Source: Massilia kyonggiensis
GTDB lineage: Bacteria > Pseudomonadota > Gammaproteobacteria > Burkholderiales > Burkholderiaceae_D
Assembly: GCF_024756235.1 (NCBI RefSeq)
Contig: NZ_JANUGY010000009.1
Location: 62,001-126,000, forward strand
Reading direction: 5' to 3'
DNA: 64,000 bases
Shown piece by piece: positions 49,042 to 58,817 of the stretch; position 1 is the first letter of the stretch, and each line of letters starts with the position of its first letter. The notes below the pieces were generated by a model. It had not been told where the DNA came from. It made no database searches and worked only from the letters and a program-made list of their open reading frames with translations. The translations under genes were made by a program, and so were the position numbers.

Positions 49042-50495
49042 ACATGATCAGCATGAACGTCGTGACGCTGCTGTACCTCGTGGCGTCCGTCTGCTTCATC
49101 CAGGCCTTGAAGGGCCTGTCCTCGCCGTCGACCGCGCGCATGGGCAACGCGTTCGGCATGACGGGCATGGGCATCGCCGTCATCACGACCATCGCCCTGA
49201 TGTTCAAGCTGAAGGAGCAGATGCAGACGGGCGGCATGGGTTTTGGCCTCGTCCTGCTCGGTGTCGTCGTCGGCGGCGCGATCGGCGCCATTGCGGCGAA
49301 GCGCGTCGAGATGACCAAGATGCCGGAACTGGTCGCGGCCATGCACTCGCTGATCGGCCTCGCGGCCGTGTGCATCGCCATCGCGGCCGTGTCGGAGCCG
49401 TGGGCTTTCAACATCGCCGCGCGCGGCGAAGGGCTCCCGTTCGGCAACCGCCTCGAACTGTTCATCGGCACGTTCGTCGGCGCCGTCACGTTCTCCGGTT
49501 CCGTGATCGCGTTCGGCAAGCTGGCCGGCAAATACAAGTTCCGTTTGTTCCAGGGCGCGCCCGTGCGCTACCCGGGCCAGCACATGATCAACCTGATCGT
49601 CGCCCTCGCCATCATCGGCCTGGGCCTCGTGTTCTGCTTCTCGAGCGGCGCCGCGCCCGCGTGGACGCCGTACATCGTGATGGCCGTGCTGTCGTTCGTG
49701 CTGGGCGTGCTGATCATCATCCCGATCGGCGGCGCCGACATGCCCGTCGTCGTGTCGATGCTGAACTCGTACTCCGGTTGGGCGGCGGCCGGAATCGGCT
49801 TCTCGCTGAACAACTCGATGCTGATCATCGCGGGCTCGCTCGTGGGTTCGTCGGGCGCGATCCTGTCGTACATCATGTGCAAGGCGATGAACCGCTCGTT
49901 CTTCAACGTGATCCTGGGCGGCTTCGGCGGCGAGGCATCGTCGGGCGACAGCGGCGGCGCGAAAGAACAGCGCCCGGTGAAATCGGGCTCGCCGGAAGAC
50001 GCGGCGTTCATCCTGCAGAACGCGGAATCCGTCATCATCGTGCCGGGCTACGGCCTCGCGGTCGCGCGCGCCCAGCACACGGTGAAGGAACTGGTCGACA
50101 AGCTGACGGAACACGGCGTGCAGGTGCGCTACGCGATCCACCCGGTGGCGGGCCGCATGCCGGGCCACATGAACGTGCTGCTGGCGGAAGCCGAGGTGCC
50201 GTACGACCAGGTCGCGGAGATGGAAGACATCAACGGCGAATTCGGCCAGACGGACGTGGTGCTCGTGCTGGGCGCGAACGACGTCGTGAACCCGGCCGCG
50301 AAGGATCCGAAGTCGCCGATCGCGGGGATGCCGATTCTCGAGGCCTATAAGGCCAAGAGCATCATCGTCAACAAGCGCTCGATGGCGTCGGGGTATGCGG
50401 GGCTGGACAACGATCTCTTTTATCAGCCGAACACGATGATGGTGTTCGGCGATGCGAAGAAGGTCATTGAATCGATGGTGAAGGCCGTCGAGTAA
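49038..50495 (+). CDS. pntB: NAD(P) transhydrogenase subunit beta
   Basis: The 485-residue protein has about eight membrane helices followed by the NADP(H)-binding domain III (about 310-485): VPGYGLAVARAQHTVKEL, YAIHPVAGRMPGHMNVLLAEA, GANDVVNPAA and KRSMASGYAGLDN. It completes the transhydrogenase. The start overlaps the pntAB stop. Convergent ubiH-like gene lies three bases beyond the stop, with no terminator between. Confidence 0.95.
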   Translation: MNMISMNVVTLLYLVASVCFIQALKGLSSPSTARMGNAFGMTGMGIAVITTIALMFKLKEQMQTGGMGFGLVLLGVVVGGAIGAIAAKRVEMTKMPELVAAMHSLIGLAAVCIAIAAVSEPWAFNIAARGEGLPFGNRLELFIGTFVGAVTFSGSVIAFGKLAGKYKFRLFQGAPVRYPGQHMINLIVALAIIGLGLVFCFSSGAAPAWTPYIVMAVLSFVLGVLIIIPIGGADMPVVVSMLNSYSGWAAAGIGFSLNNSMLIIAGSLVGSSGAILSYIMCKAMNRSFFNVILGGFGGEASSGDSGGAKEQRPVKSGSPEDAAFILQNAESVIIVPGYGLAVARAQHTVKELVDKLTEHGVQVRYAIHPVAGRMPGHMNVLLAEAEVPYDQVAEMEDINGEFGQTDVVLVLGANDVVNPAAKDPKSPIAGMPILEAYKAKSIIVNKRSMASGYAGLDNDLFYQPNTMMVFGDAKKVIESMVKAVE

Positions 50496-50498
50496 GGC

Positions 50499-51671
50499 CT
50501 ACCGGCGGCCGAACATCATCAACTCGGCGAGCAGCATGCGCGCCGGCTTGACGGTGTCCAGCGCCGCCAGCGCGAGCCCGAACAGGGGCTGCAACGGCCC
50601 CGTGCTCGCGAACACGCGCGCCATCGCATCCGTCGTGCGGATGATGGCGCCGCGGTCGCGTGCGCGTTCTTCCGCGAAGCGGGCCAGCGCGTCCGCAATC
50701 CCGTGGTCCTGGTCGATTCCCCGTGCCAGCAGGCGCGCCAGCACGGCCGCGTCGCGCAGGCCGAGATTCAAACCCTGTCCCGCGACCGGGTGCAGGGTCT
50801 GCGCCGCATTCCCGATGGCGACCGTGCGCGCCGAGAACCGCGGATCCGCATTCAGCCCGAGCGGAAACGCCGCCCGTGCCGATACGCGCGTCAACGTGCC
50901 GAGACGTTCGCCGAACGCGTCGCCCAGCTGGCGCAGGAATTCGGGCTCGCCCAGGTCCAGCAACTGCTGCGCGCGTTCCGGCCGCACGCACCACACGAGC
51001 GCGTACTGGTGGCCGTCCGCGCCGTCCTGCGGCAGCAGCGCGAGCGGGCCTTCGTCCGTGAAGCGTTCGAACGCGCGGTGCGGGATCGGCTGGCTCGCCG
51101 ACACGCGTGCGATGACGGCCGTCTGCGCGTAGTCGCGCCGCTGGGTGCGTTCCGCCTGCTCGCCGAACACGCCGCCCTCGGCCTGCACGGCCACCTTCGC
51201 ATGGACCTTGCGGCCGTCGTCCAGGTCCAGCACGACGCCGTCGCCGTCTTCATGGAGCGCCGCCACGCGCACGGGGCGCAGCGTCTGCACGCCCGCGCGG
51301 TCGCAGGCGCGCACCAGCGCGTCGACGACGTCGCCGTAGCGCGCCACGTAGCCCAGCGCGTCGACATCATGTTCGGCACGGTCCATCATGCTGCGGCCCA
51401 GGTGGCCGCGGCGCGAGACGTGGATCTGGTGGATCGGCGTCGCGTGCGGCTGCACGTTGGCCCAGGCGCCCACGTCGACGAGCAACTGGCGGCTGCCCCA
51501 CGACAGCGCGATCGAGCGCGGGTCCGAGATCGCCTGGCCCAGTGCCTTCGCATCGACGAGGGCGATGCGCCCCGCGTCCACGCCGCGGCGTGCTATCAGC
51601 GCGGCCAGCGCGAGGCCGACGGGGCCCGCGCCGCAGATGGCTACGTCAACCGACAGAGTGTCGTCAGCCAT
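50499..51671 (-). CDS. UbiH/UbiF-family FAD monooxygenase (ubiquinone synthesis)
   Basis: The 390-residue flavoprotein has GAGPVGLALA (about 14-23) for FAD binding, DPRSIALSWGSR and the C-terminal motif AIGNAAQTLHPVAGQGLNLG (about 285-304), all characteristic of UbiH/UbiF/VisC. It hydroxylates a ring position of the ubiquinone precursor; which of UbiH, UbiF or UbiI cannot be said from sequence alone. Its start overlaps the pepP stop by eight bases, and pepP-ubiH is a classical gene pair (pepP-ubiH in E. coli too), favouring UbiH. Confidence 0.85.
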   Translation of the reverse strand: MADDTLSVDVAICGAGPVGLALAALIARRGVDAGRIALVDAKALGQAISDPRSIALSWGSRQLLVDVGAWANVQPHATPIHQIHVSRRGHLGRSMMDRAEHDVDALGYVARYGDVVDALVRACDRAGVQTLRPVRVAALHEDGDGVVLDLDDGRKVHAKVAVQAEGGVFGEQAERTQRRDYAQTAVIARVSASQPIPHRAFERFTDEGPLALLPQDGADGHQYALVWCVRPERAQQLLDLGEPEFLRQLGDAFGERLGTLTRVSARAAFPLGLNADPRFSARTVAIGNAAQTLHPVAGQGLNLGLRDAAVLARLLARGIDQDHGIADALARFAEERARDRGAIIRTTDAMARVFASTGPLQPLFGLALAALDTVKPARMLLAELMMFGRR

Positions 51672-52992
51672 GCGCCTTCCCCACGATCGCTTCGATCTCC
51701 GCCACCGTCTTCGGCGCGGACGCCGTCAGCAGCCGGTAGCCGTCCCTGGTCACGACGACGTCGTCCTCGATGCGGATGCCGATGTGCCAGAAGCGTTCCG
51801 GCACGCCGTCGGCCGGGCGCACGTAGATGCCCGGTTCCACCGTCACGACCATGCCTTCCTGCAGCGGGCGCGAAGGTTTGTCGGCCTGCGTGACGTCGCG
51901 GTACGCGCCCACGTCGTGCACGTCCATGCCGAGCCAGTGGCCCGTGCCGTGCATGTAGAACGGGACGTGGGCCTTGTTTGCGATGGCGTCGTCGACGCTG
52001 GCATGGTTCGATATCAACCCCAGGTCCAGCATGCCCTGCACGAGCACGCGCAGCGCCGCTTCGTGGAAGGCGCTGTACGGCCGTCCGGGCGCGATGGCGG
52101 CGAATGCCGCGTCCTGTGCCGCGAGCACCAGTTCGTACAGCGTCCGCTGGGCATCGGTGAAACGGCCGTTGACGGGGAACGTGCGGGTGATGTCGGAGGC
52201 GTAGCCATCCAGCTCGCAGCCGGCGTCGATCAGCACGAGGTCGCCGTCCTGCATCTGCCGGTCGTTGACGTTGTAATGCAGGATGCAGGCGTTCGGGCCG
52301 GACGCCACGATGGGCGTGTAGGCCGGGAACTGGGCGCCGTGCTTGCGGAAGGCGTACAGCAGTTCCGCTTCCAGCTCGTACTCGAACATGCCGGGCCGCG
52401 CCGCGCGCATCGCGCGTGCGTGCGCGCCGCCGGAGATCTCGCCGGCGCGCAGCATCAGCACCTGCTCGTCGGCGTCCTTGATCAGCCGCATCTCGTCCAG
52501 CAGCGGCAGCAGGTTGACGAACGTGTCGGGCGCCGTCGTGCCGGTGCGGCCTTGCGCGCGCACGGCCTTGATCCAGCCGGTCACCTGCGCATCGAGCGCC
52601 GCGTTCGACGCCACCGCGTAGTAAAGCGCGGGGGCGTTGGCGAGGATGCGCGCCATGTGCGTATCCAGTTCGGAGATCGGATAGGCGTCGTCGAAGCCGA
52701 ACGCCGTGCGCGCCGCTTCCGGGCCGTGGCGGTAGCCGTCCCAGATCTCGCGTTCGACGTTCTTCTCGCGGCAGAACAGGATCGAACGGGCCGGCTTGTC
52801 CCCCGTCGCGGCGACGAGTACCAGCACGCTTTCCGGTTCCGTGAAGCCGGTCAGGTAGTAAAAGGAACTGTCGTGGCGATAGGGATAGTCGCTGTCGCCG
52901 TTGCGCAGTACCTCCGGCGCGGTGGGCAGCACGGCGACGGCGCCCGGTTGCATCTGCGCGGCCAGGCGCGCCCGTCGTGCAGCGTAGTCCAT
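51664..52992 (-). CDS. pepP: Xaa-Pro aminopeptidase P
   Basis: The 442-residue M24 peptidase has an N-terminal domain starting MDYAARRARLAAQM (typical aminopeptidase P) and a pita-bread catalytic domain with the metal ligands in DAGCELDGYASDITRTFP, GTGHWLGMDVHDVG and VEPGIYV. It removes N-terminal residues before proline in the cytosol, using Mn(II). Length matches E. coli PepP (441). The start ATG shares one base with the murU stop (TGATG) and the stop overlaps the ubiH-like start, so all three are translationally coupled. Confidence 0.93.
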   Translation of the reverse strand: MDYAARRARLAAQMQPGAVAVLPTAPEVLRNGDSDYPYRHDSSFYYLTGFTEPESVLVLVAATGDKPARSILFCREKNVEREIWDGYRHGPEAARTAFGFDDAYPISELDTHMARILANAPALYYAVASNAALDAQVTGWIKAVRAQGRTGTTAPDTFVNLLPLLDEMRLIKDADEQVLMLRAGEISGGAHARAMRAARPGMFEYELEAELLYAFRKHGAQFPAYTPIVASGPNACILHYNVNDRQMQDGDLVLIDAGCELDGYASDITRTFPVNGRFTDAQRTLYELVLAAQDAAFAAIAPGRPYSAFHEAALRVLVQGMLDLGLISNHASVDDAIANKAHVPFYMHGTGHWLGMDVHDVGAYRDVTQADKPSRPLQEGMVVTVEPGIYVRPADGVPERFWHIGIRIEDDVVVTRDGYRLLTASAPKTVAEIEAIVGKAHG

Positions 52993-53714
52993 CAGGCGCC
53001 CGCCTTCACGGAGCCGGGTGGCGCGTTGAGTTCTTCCAGCTGGCGCACGGTGCCCACGTTGACCCATTCACCGCTGTAGATCTCGCCGCCCACGCGACCC
53101 TGATCAATGAACTTGCGCATCAGCGGGCCGAATTTCAGGAACTCGCCAGCCTTGATCCCGTCAAACATTTCAGGACGATACACACCGATGCCGGCGAAAT
53201 TCCATTTCGGGCTGCCTTCGTTGGACAGCGTGTACATCGTCAGGCCGAAGTCGCCGTCCGGGTTGTGCCACGGGTTCGGCGTCAGGTACAGCCAGGCGAT
53301 GTCGCGCTTCTCGGTCGGGATGAGCTGACCGACGGCGTCGCGGTCCTTGAGCACGTCGAGGACTTGTTCGAAGTCGAAGTAGGGCGCGTAGATGTCGCCG
53401 GAGACGGCCAGGAACGGTTCGTCGCCGAGCAGGTGCAGGGCGTTCGCGATGCCGCCGGCCGTTTCCAGCGGCGTCGGCTCGTGCGAGTAGACGATGCGCG
53501 CGCCGTAGCGGCTGCCGTCGCCCAGCTCTTCCTCGATCATGTGGCCGAGGTGGGAGTGGTTGATGACGATGTCCTTGATACCGGCGCGCACGAGGTTCAG
53601 CACGTGCCAGGTGATGAGGGGACGGCCCCGCACCTTGAGCAGGGGCTTGGGGCAGGTGTCGGTCAGCGGACGCATCCGCTCGCCGCGGCCTGCGGCGAAG
53701 ATCATGGCTTTCAT
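52992..53714 (-). CDS. murU: N-acetylmuramate-1-phosphate uridylyltransferase MurU
   Basis: The 240-residue nucleotidyltransferase has the G-x-G-x-R-M-R-P-L-T-D signature at AAGRGERMRPLTDTCPKPLL (about 7-26). It follows the kinase gene amgK on the same strand, the order known for the muropeptide recycling pathway in which AmgK phosphorylates N-acetylmuramate and MurU makes UDP-MurNAc, bypassing the fosfomycin-sensitive MurA step. By family the protein could also be a mannose-1-phosphate or glucose-1-phosphate transferase, but the context decides. It couples to pepP downstream. Confidence 0.87.
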   Translation of the reverse strand: MKAMIFAAGRGERMRPLTDTCPKPLLKVRGRPLITWHVLNLVRAGIKDIVINHSHLGHMIEEELGDGSRYGARIVYSHEPTPLETAGGIANALHLLGDEPFLAVSGDIYAPYFDFEQVLDVLKDRDAVGQLIPTEKRDIAWLYLTPNPWHNPDGDFGLTMYTLSNEGSPKWNFAGIGVYRPEMFDGIKAGEFLKFGPLMRKFIDQGRVGGEIYSGEWVNVGTVRQLEELNAPPGSVKAGA

Positions 53715-53724
53715 CAGCGGGTCT

Positions 53725-54783
53725 TCAGAAGGTGTAGCCGACCTGCGGCGCCTTGTCCTCGAGCGCGTCGAGCAGGCGCAGGAGCGGCTTGAGTTCGGTG
53801 TAGCGGTTGGCGGTCTTGCGGACGTAGTCCATCACCGTGGGCAGGTCGCCCAGGTAGTGGGATTTGCCGTCGCGGTAATTCAGGCGGCAGAAGATGCCGA
53901 GGATTTTCAAATGGCGCTGCAGGGCCATGTATTCGAAGTCGCGGTAGAAGGCGTCGATGTCCGGATTGACGGGCAGGCCCACCTGCTTCGCGCTTTGCCA
54001 GTAACGCACGACCCAGTCCAGCACGAATTCCTCGTCCCACTGGATGTAGGCGTCGCGCAGCAGCGAAGCCAGGTCGTAGGTGACGGGGCCGTAGACGGCA
54101 TCCTGGAAATCCAGCACGCCCGGGTTGCCCTGGTCGAGGAACATCAGGTTGCGCGAATGGAAATCGCGGTGCATGTAGACCTGCTGCTGCGCCAGCACGT
54201 TCGCCGTGATCGCCTCGAACACTTTATCGAGCTGGGCGCGCTGGATGTCGTTCAGCGTCGCGCCCAGGTGGCGCTCGATGAACCACTCGGGGAACAGGTT
54301 CAGCTCGCGCAGCACGAACGCGCGGTCGAATTCGGGCAGCACGCCGGCCTGGCTCGCCATCTGGAACTTGATGAGGGCGTCGATGGCGTCCGAGTACATG
54401 AACGGGGCGTTGTCGACGTCCAGGCGTTGCAGATACGTCGTCGTGCCGAGGTCGGACAGCACCAGGAAGCCGGCTTCCACGTTGCGGGCCACGATGGCGG
54501 GCACGGTGACGCCGGCGTCGCGCAGCAGGCCGTCGACGTGGATGAAGGCCGGTACGTTTTCGCGCTCCGGCGGGGCGTCCATGGCGATGAGCGTGTCACC
54601 CAGTTTGTCGCGTAGCGCCGGCACAACATCGAGGCGGAAGTAGCGGCGGAAACTCGCATCGGCCGACGCCGGGCGCAGGCTGGCGACGTCGACCAGGTCC
54701 AGCGAGGCGAGCCATTCGGTCAGCTGGGCGAGGCGGGCATCCTTGTCAGAGGGGGAGGGAGCGTGTTGAGACTGAGAAGACAT
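53725..54783 (-). CDS. amgK: N-acetylmuramate/N-acetylglucosamine kinase AmgK
   Basis: The 352-residue protein is an aminoglycoside-phosphotransferase-fold kinase, with the catalytic HRDFHSRNLMF (about 192-202) and metal site DFQDAVYGPVTYDL (about 211-224). In Pseudomonas and many betaproteobacteria it phosphorylates recycled N-acetylmuramate at the anomeric position and its product feeds MurU. The adjacent murU 10 bases downstream and the divergent lptD support this. The 316-base spacer towards lptD holds promoters for both genes. Confidence 0.88.
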   Translation of the reverse strand: MSSQSQHAPSPSDKDARLAQLTEWLASLDLVDVASLRPASADASFRRYFRLDVVPALRDKLGDTLIAMDAPPERENVPAFIHVDGLLRDAGVTVPAIVARNVEAGFLVLSDLGTTTYLQRLDVDNAPFMYSDAIDALIKFQMASQAGVLPEFDRAFVLRELNLFPEWFIERHLGATLNDIQRAQLDKVFEAITANVLAQQQVYMHRDFHSRNLMFLDQGNPGVLDFQDAVYGPVTYDLASLLRDAYIQWDEEFVLDWVVRYWQSAKQVGLPVNPDIDAFYRDFEYMALQRHLKILGIFCRLNYRDGKSHYLGDLPTVMDYVRKTANRYTELKPLLRLLDALEDKAPQVGYTF

Positions 54784-55099
54784 GAAGCGTCCCGGTGAAC
54801 GGGTTGGTGACAGGAGTTGTAGGTTTGCCCATGCATTCCGGCAGGGGCGGTTCGGGTGTAATGATACGCCATTTCCCCGTGCATCGGACCACCCGAGCCC
54901 GCGACGAGAAAGTTCGCATTGTTAAAATTGTATCTATCGGTAAAAATCATTTCCCTTTGAAAATCAAAGAGTTATGGTCCACCGTCGCGCTTGCGGATCA
55001 TTACCGCTGGGCCGACTAACGCGACCGTGCCGCACGAATTCCCCTATAATAAGGGATTCAATCCAAACAATCGCCCTCCATGGTGCAACGCGATCTTTC
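54784..55099. other. Divergent promoter region amgK / lptD
   Basis: No gene is seen in these 316 bases. The stretch 54905-54975 is AT-rich and would suit promoters. TATAAT at 55045 is the best -10 for lptD, and no other clear box was found. Confidence 0.6.
55045..55050 (+). promoter_or_regulatory. -10 box of lptD
   Basis: A consensus TATAAT 50 bases before the chosen lptD start (55100). Transcription from it would begin near 55057, which excludes the earlier in-frame start at 54974. Confidence 0.5.
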
Positions 55100-57361
55100 A
55101 TGAGCTGGATGACGGCCCTACCTTTCCCGCCGCGGCGAATTGCCGCCGCTGTGTCTGCCCTCGTGGCCGTGGCCACGGGACCGCTGTATGCCCAGACGAC
55201 TCCCAGCGGTGGGCCCCGCCCCGACGAGCAGGACCTGCCGATCACGATGCGCGCCGAGTCGTTCAGCGGCCGCCCGGACCGCATCCTGAACATGGACCGC
55301 AACGTGGAGATCACGCGCGGCGCCACCGGCGTCACGGCGGACACCGCCTGCTACCGCCGCGTCGAGGACGAGGTCACGGCCGAGGGCCACATCACGATGT
55401 GGCGCTTCGGCGACCGCTACAAGGGCGACGCGCTGCAGCTGAACCTGGAAACGGGCAAGGGCTGGGTGCTGCATCCCGAATATCGCCTGGCGCTGAACAA
55501 TGCGCAGGGCAAGGCGCAGCGCATCAACTTCCTGGGCGAGGACCAGGCCGTCGTCGTCGACGGCACGTACAGCACGTGCGAAGGCCCCGATCCGGACTGG
55601 TATCTTAAATCCAGCACGTTGCGCCTGGACCAGGGCCGCGACGTCGGCACGGCCGGCAAGACGATCATCTATTTCAAGGACGTGCCCATCATCGGCACGC
55701 CTGCGCTGTCGTTCTCGCTGTCGGGCGCGCGCCGCTCCGGCTGGCTGCCGCCCACGATCGGCGTCGGCTCCAAGGGCTCGGCCGAGCTGATGGTGCCGTA
55801 TTACGTCAACATCGCGCCCAACCGCGACCTGACGCTGTTCCCGCGCTACATCTTCGCGCGCGGCCTGCAGCTGGGCGCGACGGGACGCTACCTGGGCGAG
55901 ACGGACCGCGGTTCGTACCACGGCGAGACGCACGTGGAATATCTCGCGAACGACCGGCTGGCGCACCGCGACCGCTGGTGGGTCGACACGCTGCATAACC
56001 AGTTCCTCGCGCCTAACTGGACGTTCGGCTGGAATGCGCACGCGGCGTCCGACAACGAATACCCATCCGACTTCTCGCGCACCGTCGCGGCCAGCGCCGA
56101 GCGCCAGCTGCTGCGCGAGCTGCGCACGGACTACTACGGCCAGTACTGGAACCTGACGGCGCGCGTGCAGAGCTACCAGGTGCTGCAGGATCCGGGCGCC
56201 GTCGCGAATCCGCAGCTGAACGTCGCGACGCCGTACAACCGCCTGCCGACCATTAACTTCCACGCCGGCCGCTACGACGTGCTGGGCGGCTTCGACTGGG
56301 CCGTCGATGCGGAAGCCACGCGCTTCACGCACCCGGACGACAACCAGGTGCAGGGAGACCGCGCCAACATGGTGGCGCAGGTGAGCTATCCGTGGGTGCA
56401 TCCGGGCTGGTTCGTCACGCCCAAGCTGATGCTGCACGCGACGCAGTACAACCTGACACACAACGTGGCGGGCTCGGACGACAAGATCTCGCGCGTGCTG
56501 CCCACGTTCTCGCTGGACAGCGGCCTCGTATTCGAGCGCAAGTCGTCGCTGTTCGGGCCGGACGGCACGCAGACGCTGGAGCCGCGCCTGTTTTACGTAC
56601 GCACGCCGTACAAGGACCAGAGCGACATCCCGAACTTCGACACGGGCGTCGCGGGCTTCAACTACGCCCAGCTGTTCACGGAAAACCGTTTCGTCGGCGC
56701 CGACAAGGTGTCGGACGCGAACCAGCTGACGGCGGCGATCGTGTCGCGCTTCATCGAGGCCAACGGCGCCGAGCGCCTGCGCCTCGCGGTGGGCAGCCGG
56801 TACTACTTCACCGATCCGCGCGTGCGCCTGAACGCGAACGAGCAAAGCAACCAGACCCGCTCGGACGCGCTGGTGGCGGCATCGGGCCGCATCTCGGAGT
56901 CGTGGACCTTCGACAGCGGCGTACAATACGATGCGCAGGCGCGCAGCCTGTACAGCTCGAACCTCGGGGTGCAGTGGCAGCCGGCCCCGATGAAGGTGTT
57001 GAACGTCGAGTACCGCTTCCAGCGCGACACCTTCGGCCTCGCCAACGGCTTCCGCAACGCCGACATCTCCGGCCAGTGGCCGCTGTCGCAGCGGTGGTAT
57101 GGTGTGAGCCGGGTCAGCTACTCGGTGCGCGACCGCAAGCTGCTCGAGAGCCTCGTGGGGCTCGAGTACAAGGCCGATTGCTGGGTGTTCCGCATGGGCG
57201 CACAGCGTTTCGTGACCGCCGCGCAAAACGTCTCGACGACGAGCTTCTTCCAGCTCGAACTGAACGGCCTGTCGCGCCTGGGCTTCGGTAACCCGCTGGA
57301 GACTTTCAACAAGAGCATTCCCGGCTACACCCGGCTGAACACCAACGTCGGCCGCCCCTGA
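55100..57361 (+). CDS. lptD: LPS-assembly protein LptD
   Basis: The 753-residue outer-membrane protein has a signal peptide (about 1-33, ending VATGPLYAQ), an N-terminal OstA-like periplasmic domain (about 45-190: ITMRAESFSGRPDRILNMD, GVTADTACYRR, YSTCEGPDPDWYLKSS) and a large beta-barrel. CEGPDPDW is a strong LptD motif; the disulphide cysteines are at TACYRR and CEGP and near the end (DCWVFRMG). It inserts LPS into the outer leaflet with LptE. It is followed by surA, pdxA and ksgA as in E. coli and other Proteobacteria. An ATG nine bases downstream is an alternative start. Confidence 0.92.
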   Translation: MSWMTALPFPPRRIAAAVSALVAVATGPLYAQTTPSGGPRPDEQDLPITMRAESFSGRPDRILNMDRNVEITRGATGVTADTACYRRVEDEVTAEGHITMWRFGDRYKGDALQLNLETGKGWVLHPEYRLALNNAQGKAQRINFLGEDQAVVVDGTYSTCEGPDPDWYLKSSTLRLDQGRDVGTAGKTIIYFKDVPIIGTPALSFSLSGARRSGWLPPTIGVGSKGSAELMVPYYVNIAPNRDLTLFPRYIFARGLQLGATGRYLGETDRGSYHGETHVEYLANDRLAHRDRWWVDTLHNQFLAPNWTFGWNAHAASDNEYPSDFSRTVAASAERQLLRELRTDYYGQYWNLTARVQSYQVLQDPGAVANPQLNVATPYNRLPTINFHAGRYDVLGGFDWAVDAEATRFTHPDDNQVQGDRANMVAQVSYPWVHPGWFVTPKLMLHATQYNLTHNVAGSDDKISRVLPTFSLDSGLVFERKSSLFGPDGTQTLEPRLFYVRTPYKDQSDIPNFDTGVAGFNYAQLFTENRFVGADKVSDANQLTAAIVSRFIEANGAERLRLAVGSRYYFTDPRVRLNANEQSNQTRSDALVAASGRISESWTFDSGVQYDAQARSLYSSNLGVQWQPAPMKVLNVEYRFQRDTFGLANGFRNADISGQWPLSQRWYGVSRVSYSVRDRKLLESLVGLEYKADCWVFRMGAQRFVTAAQNVSTTSFFQLELNGLSRLGFGNPLETFNKSIPGYTRLNTNVGRP

Positions 57362-57389
57362 CCGGGCCATGGACAACTAGATACCTGAA

Positions 57390-58817
57390 ATGAGTGCTTC
57401 CCTGAATATGCGTACTACCCGTCTGTCTCCGCTCCGCCCGCACCAGCTCAAGCTCGCGGCGGTGCTGCTGTGCGCCCTCGCCGCCGGCGATGTCCTGGCC
57501 CAGGCCAAGCCGGCTGCTCCGGCCGCCGCACCATCGACCAAGCCGGGCAGCGGCTTCCTGCCGCCGGCGTCGAGCAACGCCCACGTCATCGATTCCGTGT
57601 ACGTGATCGTCAACGACGAAGTCATCACCAAGCGCGAAGTCGACCAGCGCATGGCCGAGATCGCCCAGCGCCTGAAGGCGCAGGGCGCGCAGATGCCGGC
57701 CGAGGAAGACCTGCGCCGCCAGGTCGTCGAAGCGATGATCACCGAACGCGCCCAGCTCCAGCTGGCCAAGGAAATGGGCGTGCGCGTCGACGACACGACG
57801 CTCGACCGCGCCATCGGCCGCATCGCCGAGAACCAGAAGATGACCGTGCAGGACATGCGCAACGCGATGGAGAAGGACGGCCTGCCGTTCTCCCAGTTCC
57901 GCGAGCAGATCCGCAACGAGATCATGATGCAGCGCCTGATCGAACATGAAGTCGACAGCAAGATCCAGGTGACCGACGCCGAGATCGACACGTACATGGC
58001 CGCCGAGAAGGCCGCCGCCGCCGACCGCGTGGAGATGGACATTTCCCAGATCCTCGTGCGCATCCCGGAAAACGCGTCGCCGGAACAGATCGCCGCCCGC
58101 AAGGCGCGTGCCGATGAAGTGGCGCGCCAGCTGCGCACGGGCGCGGACTTCGCCAAGATGGCCGCCACGTATTCCGATTCGCCGGACGCGCTGAAAGGCG
58201 GCTCCGTCGGCTGGCGCGACCCGGACCGCCTGCCCCCGATCTTCGCGAGCGAACTGCACAAGCTGAAGCCGGGCCAGGTGACGCCGGTGATCCGCACGAA
58301 CGTCGGCTTCCACATCATCAAGCTCGTCGACCAGCGCAAGCTCGCCGAAGCGCAGAAGGCCGACCAGGCCGTCGTGCAGCAGACGCACGCGCGCCACATC
58401 CTGCTGAAGATCACGCCGACGCAGAGCGAGGACGACGCCCGCAAGAAGCTCGCCGAGATCAAGCAGAAGATCGACAGCAAGCAGGCGACCTTCGAAGACA
58501 TGGCGCGCCAGTTCTCGAACGACGGCTCGGCCTCGAAGGGCGGCGACCTGGGCTGGCTGTACCCGGGCGACGCGATGCCGGAATTCGAGAACCCGATGAA
58601 CGCGCTGAAGCCGGGTGAAGTCTCCGACGTCATCAAGACGCCGCTCGGGCTGCACCTCGTCCAGGTCATCGAGCGCAAGTCGGAAGACGTGTCGAAGGAG
58701 AAGGAACGCTCGGCCGCGCGCCAGGTCCTCACCGACCGCAAGCGCCAGGAAGCGCTGGAAGACTGGAGCCGCCAGGTCCGCGACCGCGCCTACGTCGAGT
58801 TCCGCGAGGACAAGTAA
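57390..58817 (+). CDS. surA: Periplasmic chaperone and peptidyl-prolyl isomerase SurA
   Basis: The 475-residue protein has a signal peptide (ends DVLAQA, about 38), an N-terminal chaperone domain (VIVNDEVITKREVDQRM) and two parvulin PPIase domains (MDISQILVRIP and TYSDSPDALKGGSVGW; HARHILLKITP and QFSNDGSASKGGDLGWL). It escorts outer-membrane proteins, including LptD, to the BAM complex. ATG at 57408 is an alternative start. pdxA follows directly after the stop. Confidence 0.94.
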   Translation: MSASLNMRTTRLSPLRPHQLKLAAVLLCALAAGDVLAQAKPAAPAAAPSTKPGSGFLPPASSNAHVIDSVYVIVNDEVITKREVDQRMAEIAQRLKAQGAQMPAEEDLRRQVVEAMITERAQLQLAKEMGVRVDDTTLDRAIGRIAENQKMTVQDMRNAMEKDGLPFSQFREQIRNEIMMQRLIEHEVDSKIQVTDAEIDTYMAAEKAAAADRVEMDISQILVRIPENASPEQIAARKARADEVARQLRTGADFAKMAATYSDSPDALKGGSVGWRDPDRLPPIFASELHKLKPGQVTPVIRTNVGFHIIKLVDQRKLAEAQKADQAVVQQTHARHILLKITPTQSEDDARKKLAEIKQKIDSKQATFEDMARQFSNDGSASKGGDLGWLYPGDAMPEFENPMNALKPGEVSDVIKTPLGLHLVQVIERKSEDVSKEKERSAARQVLTDRKRQEALEDWSRQVRDRAYVEFREDK

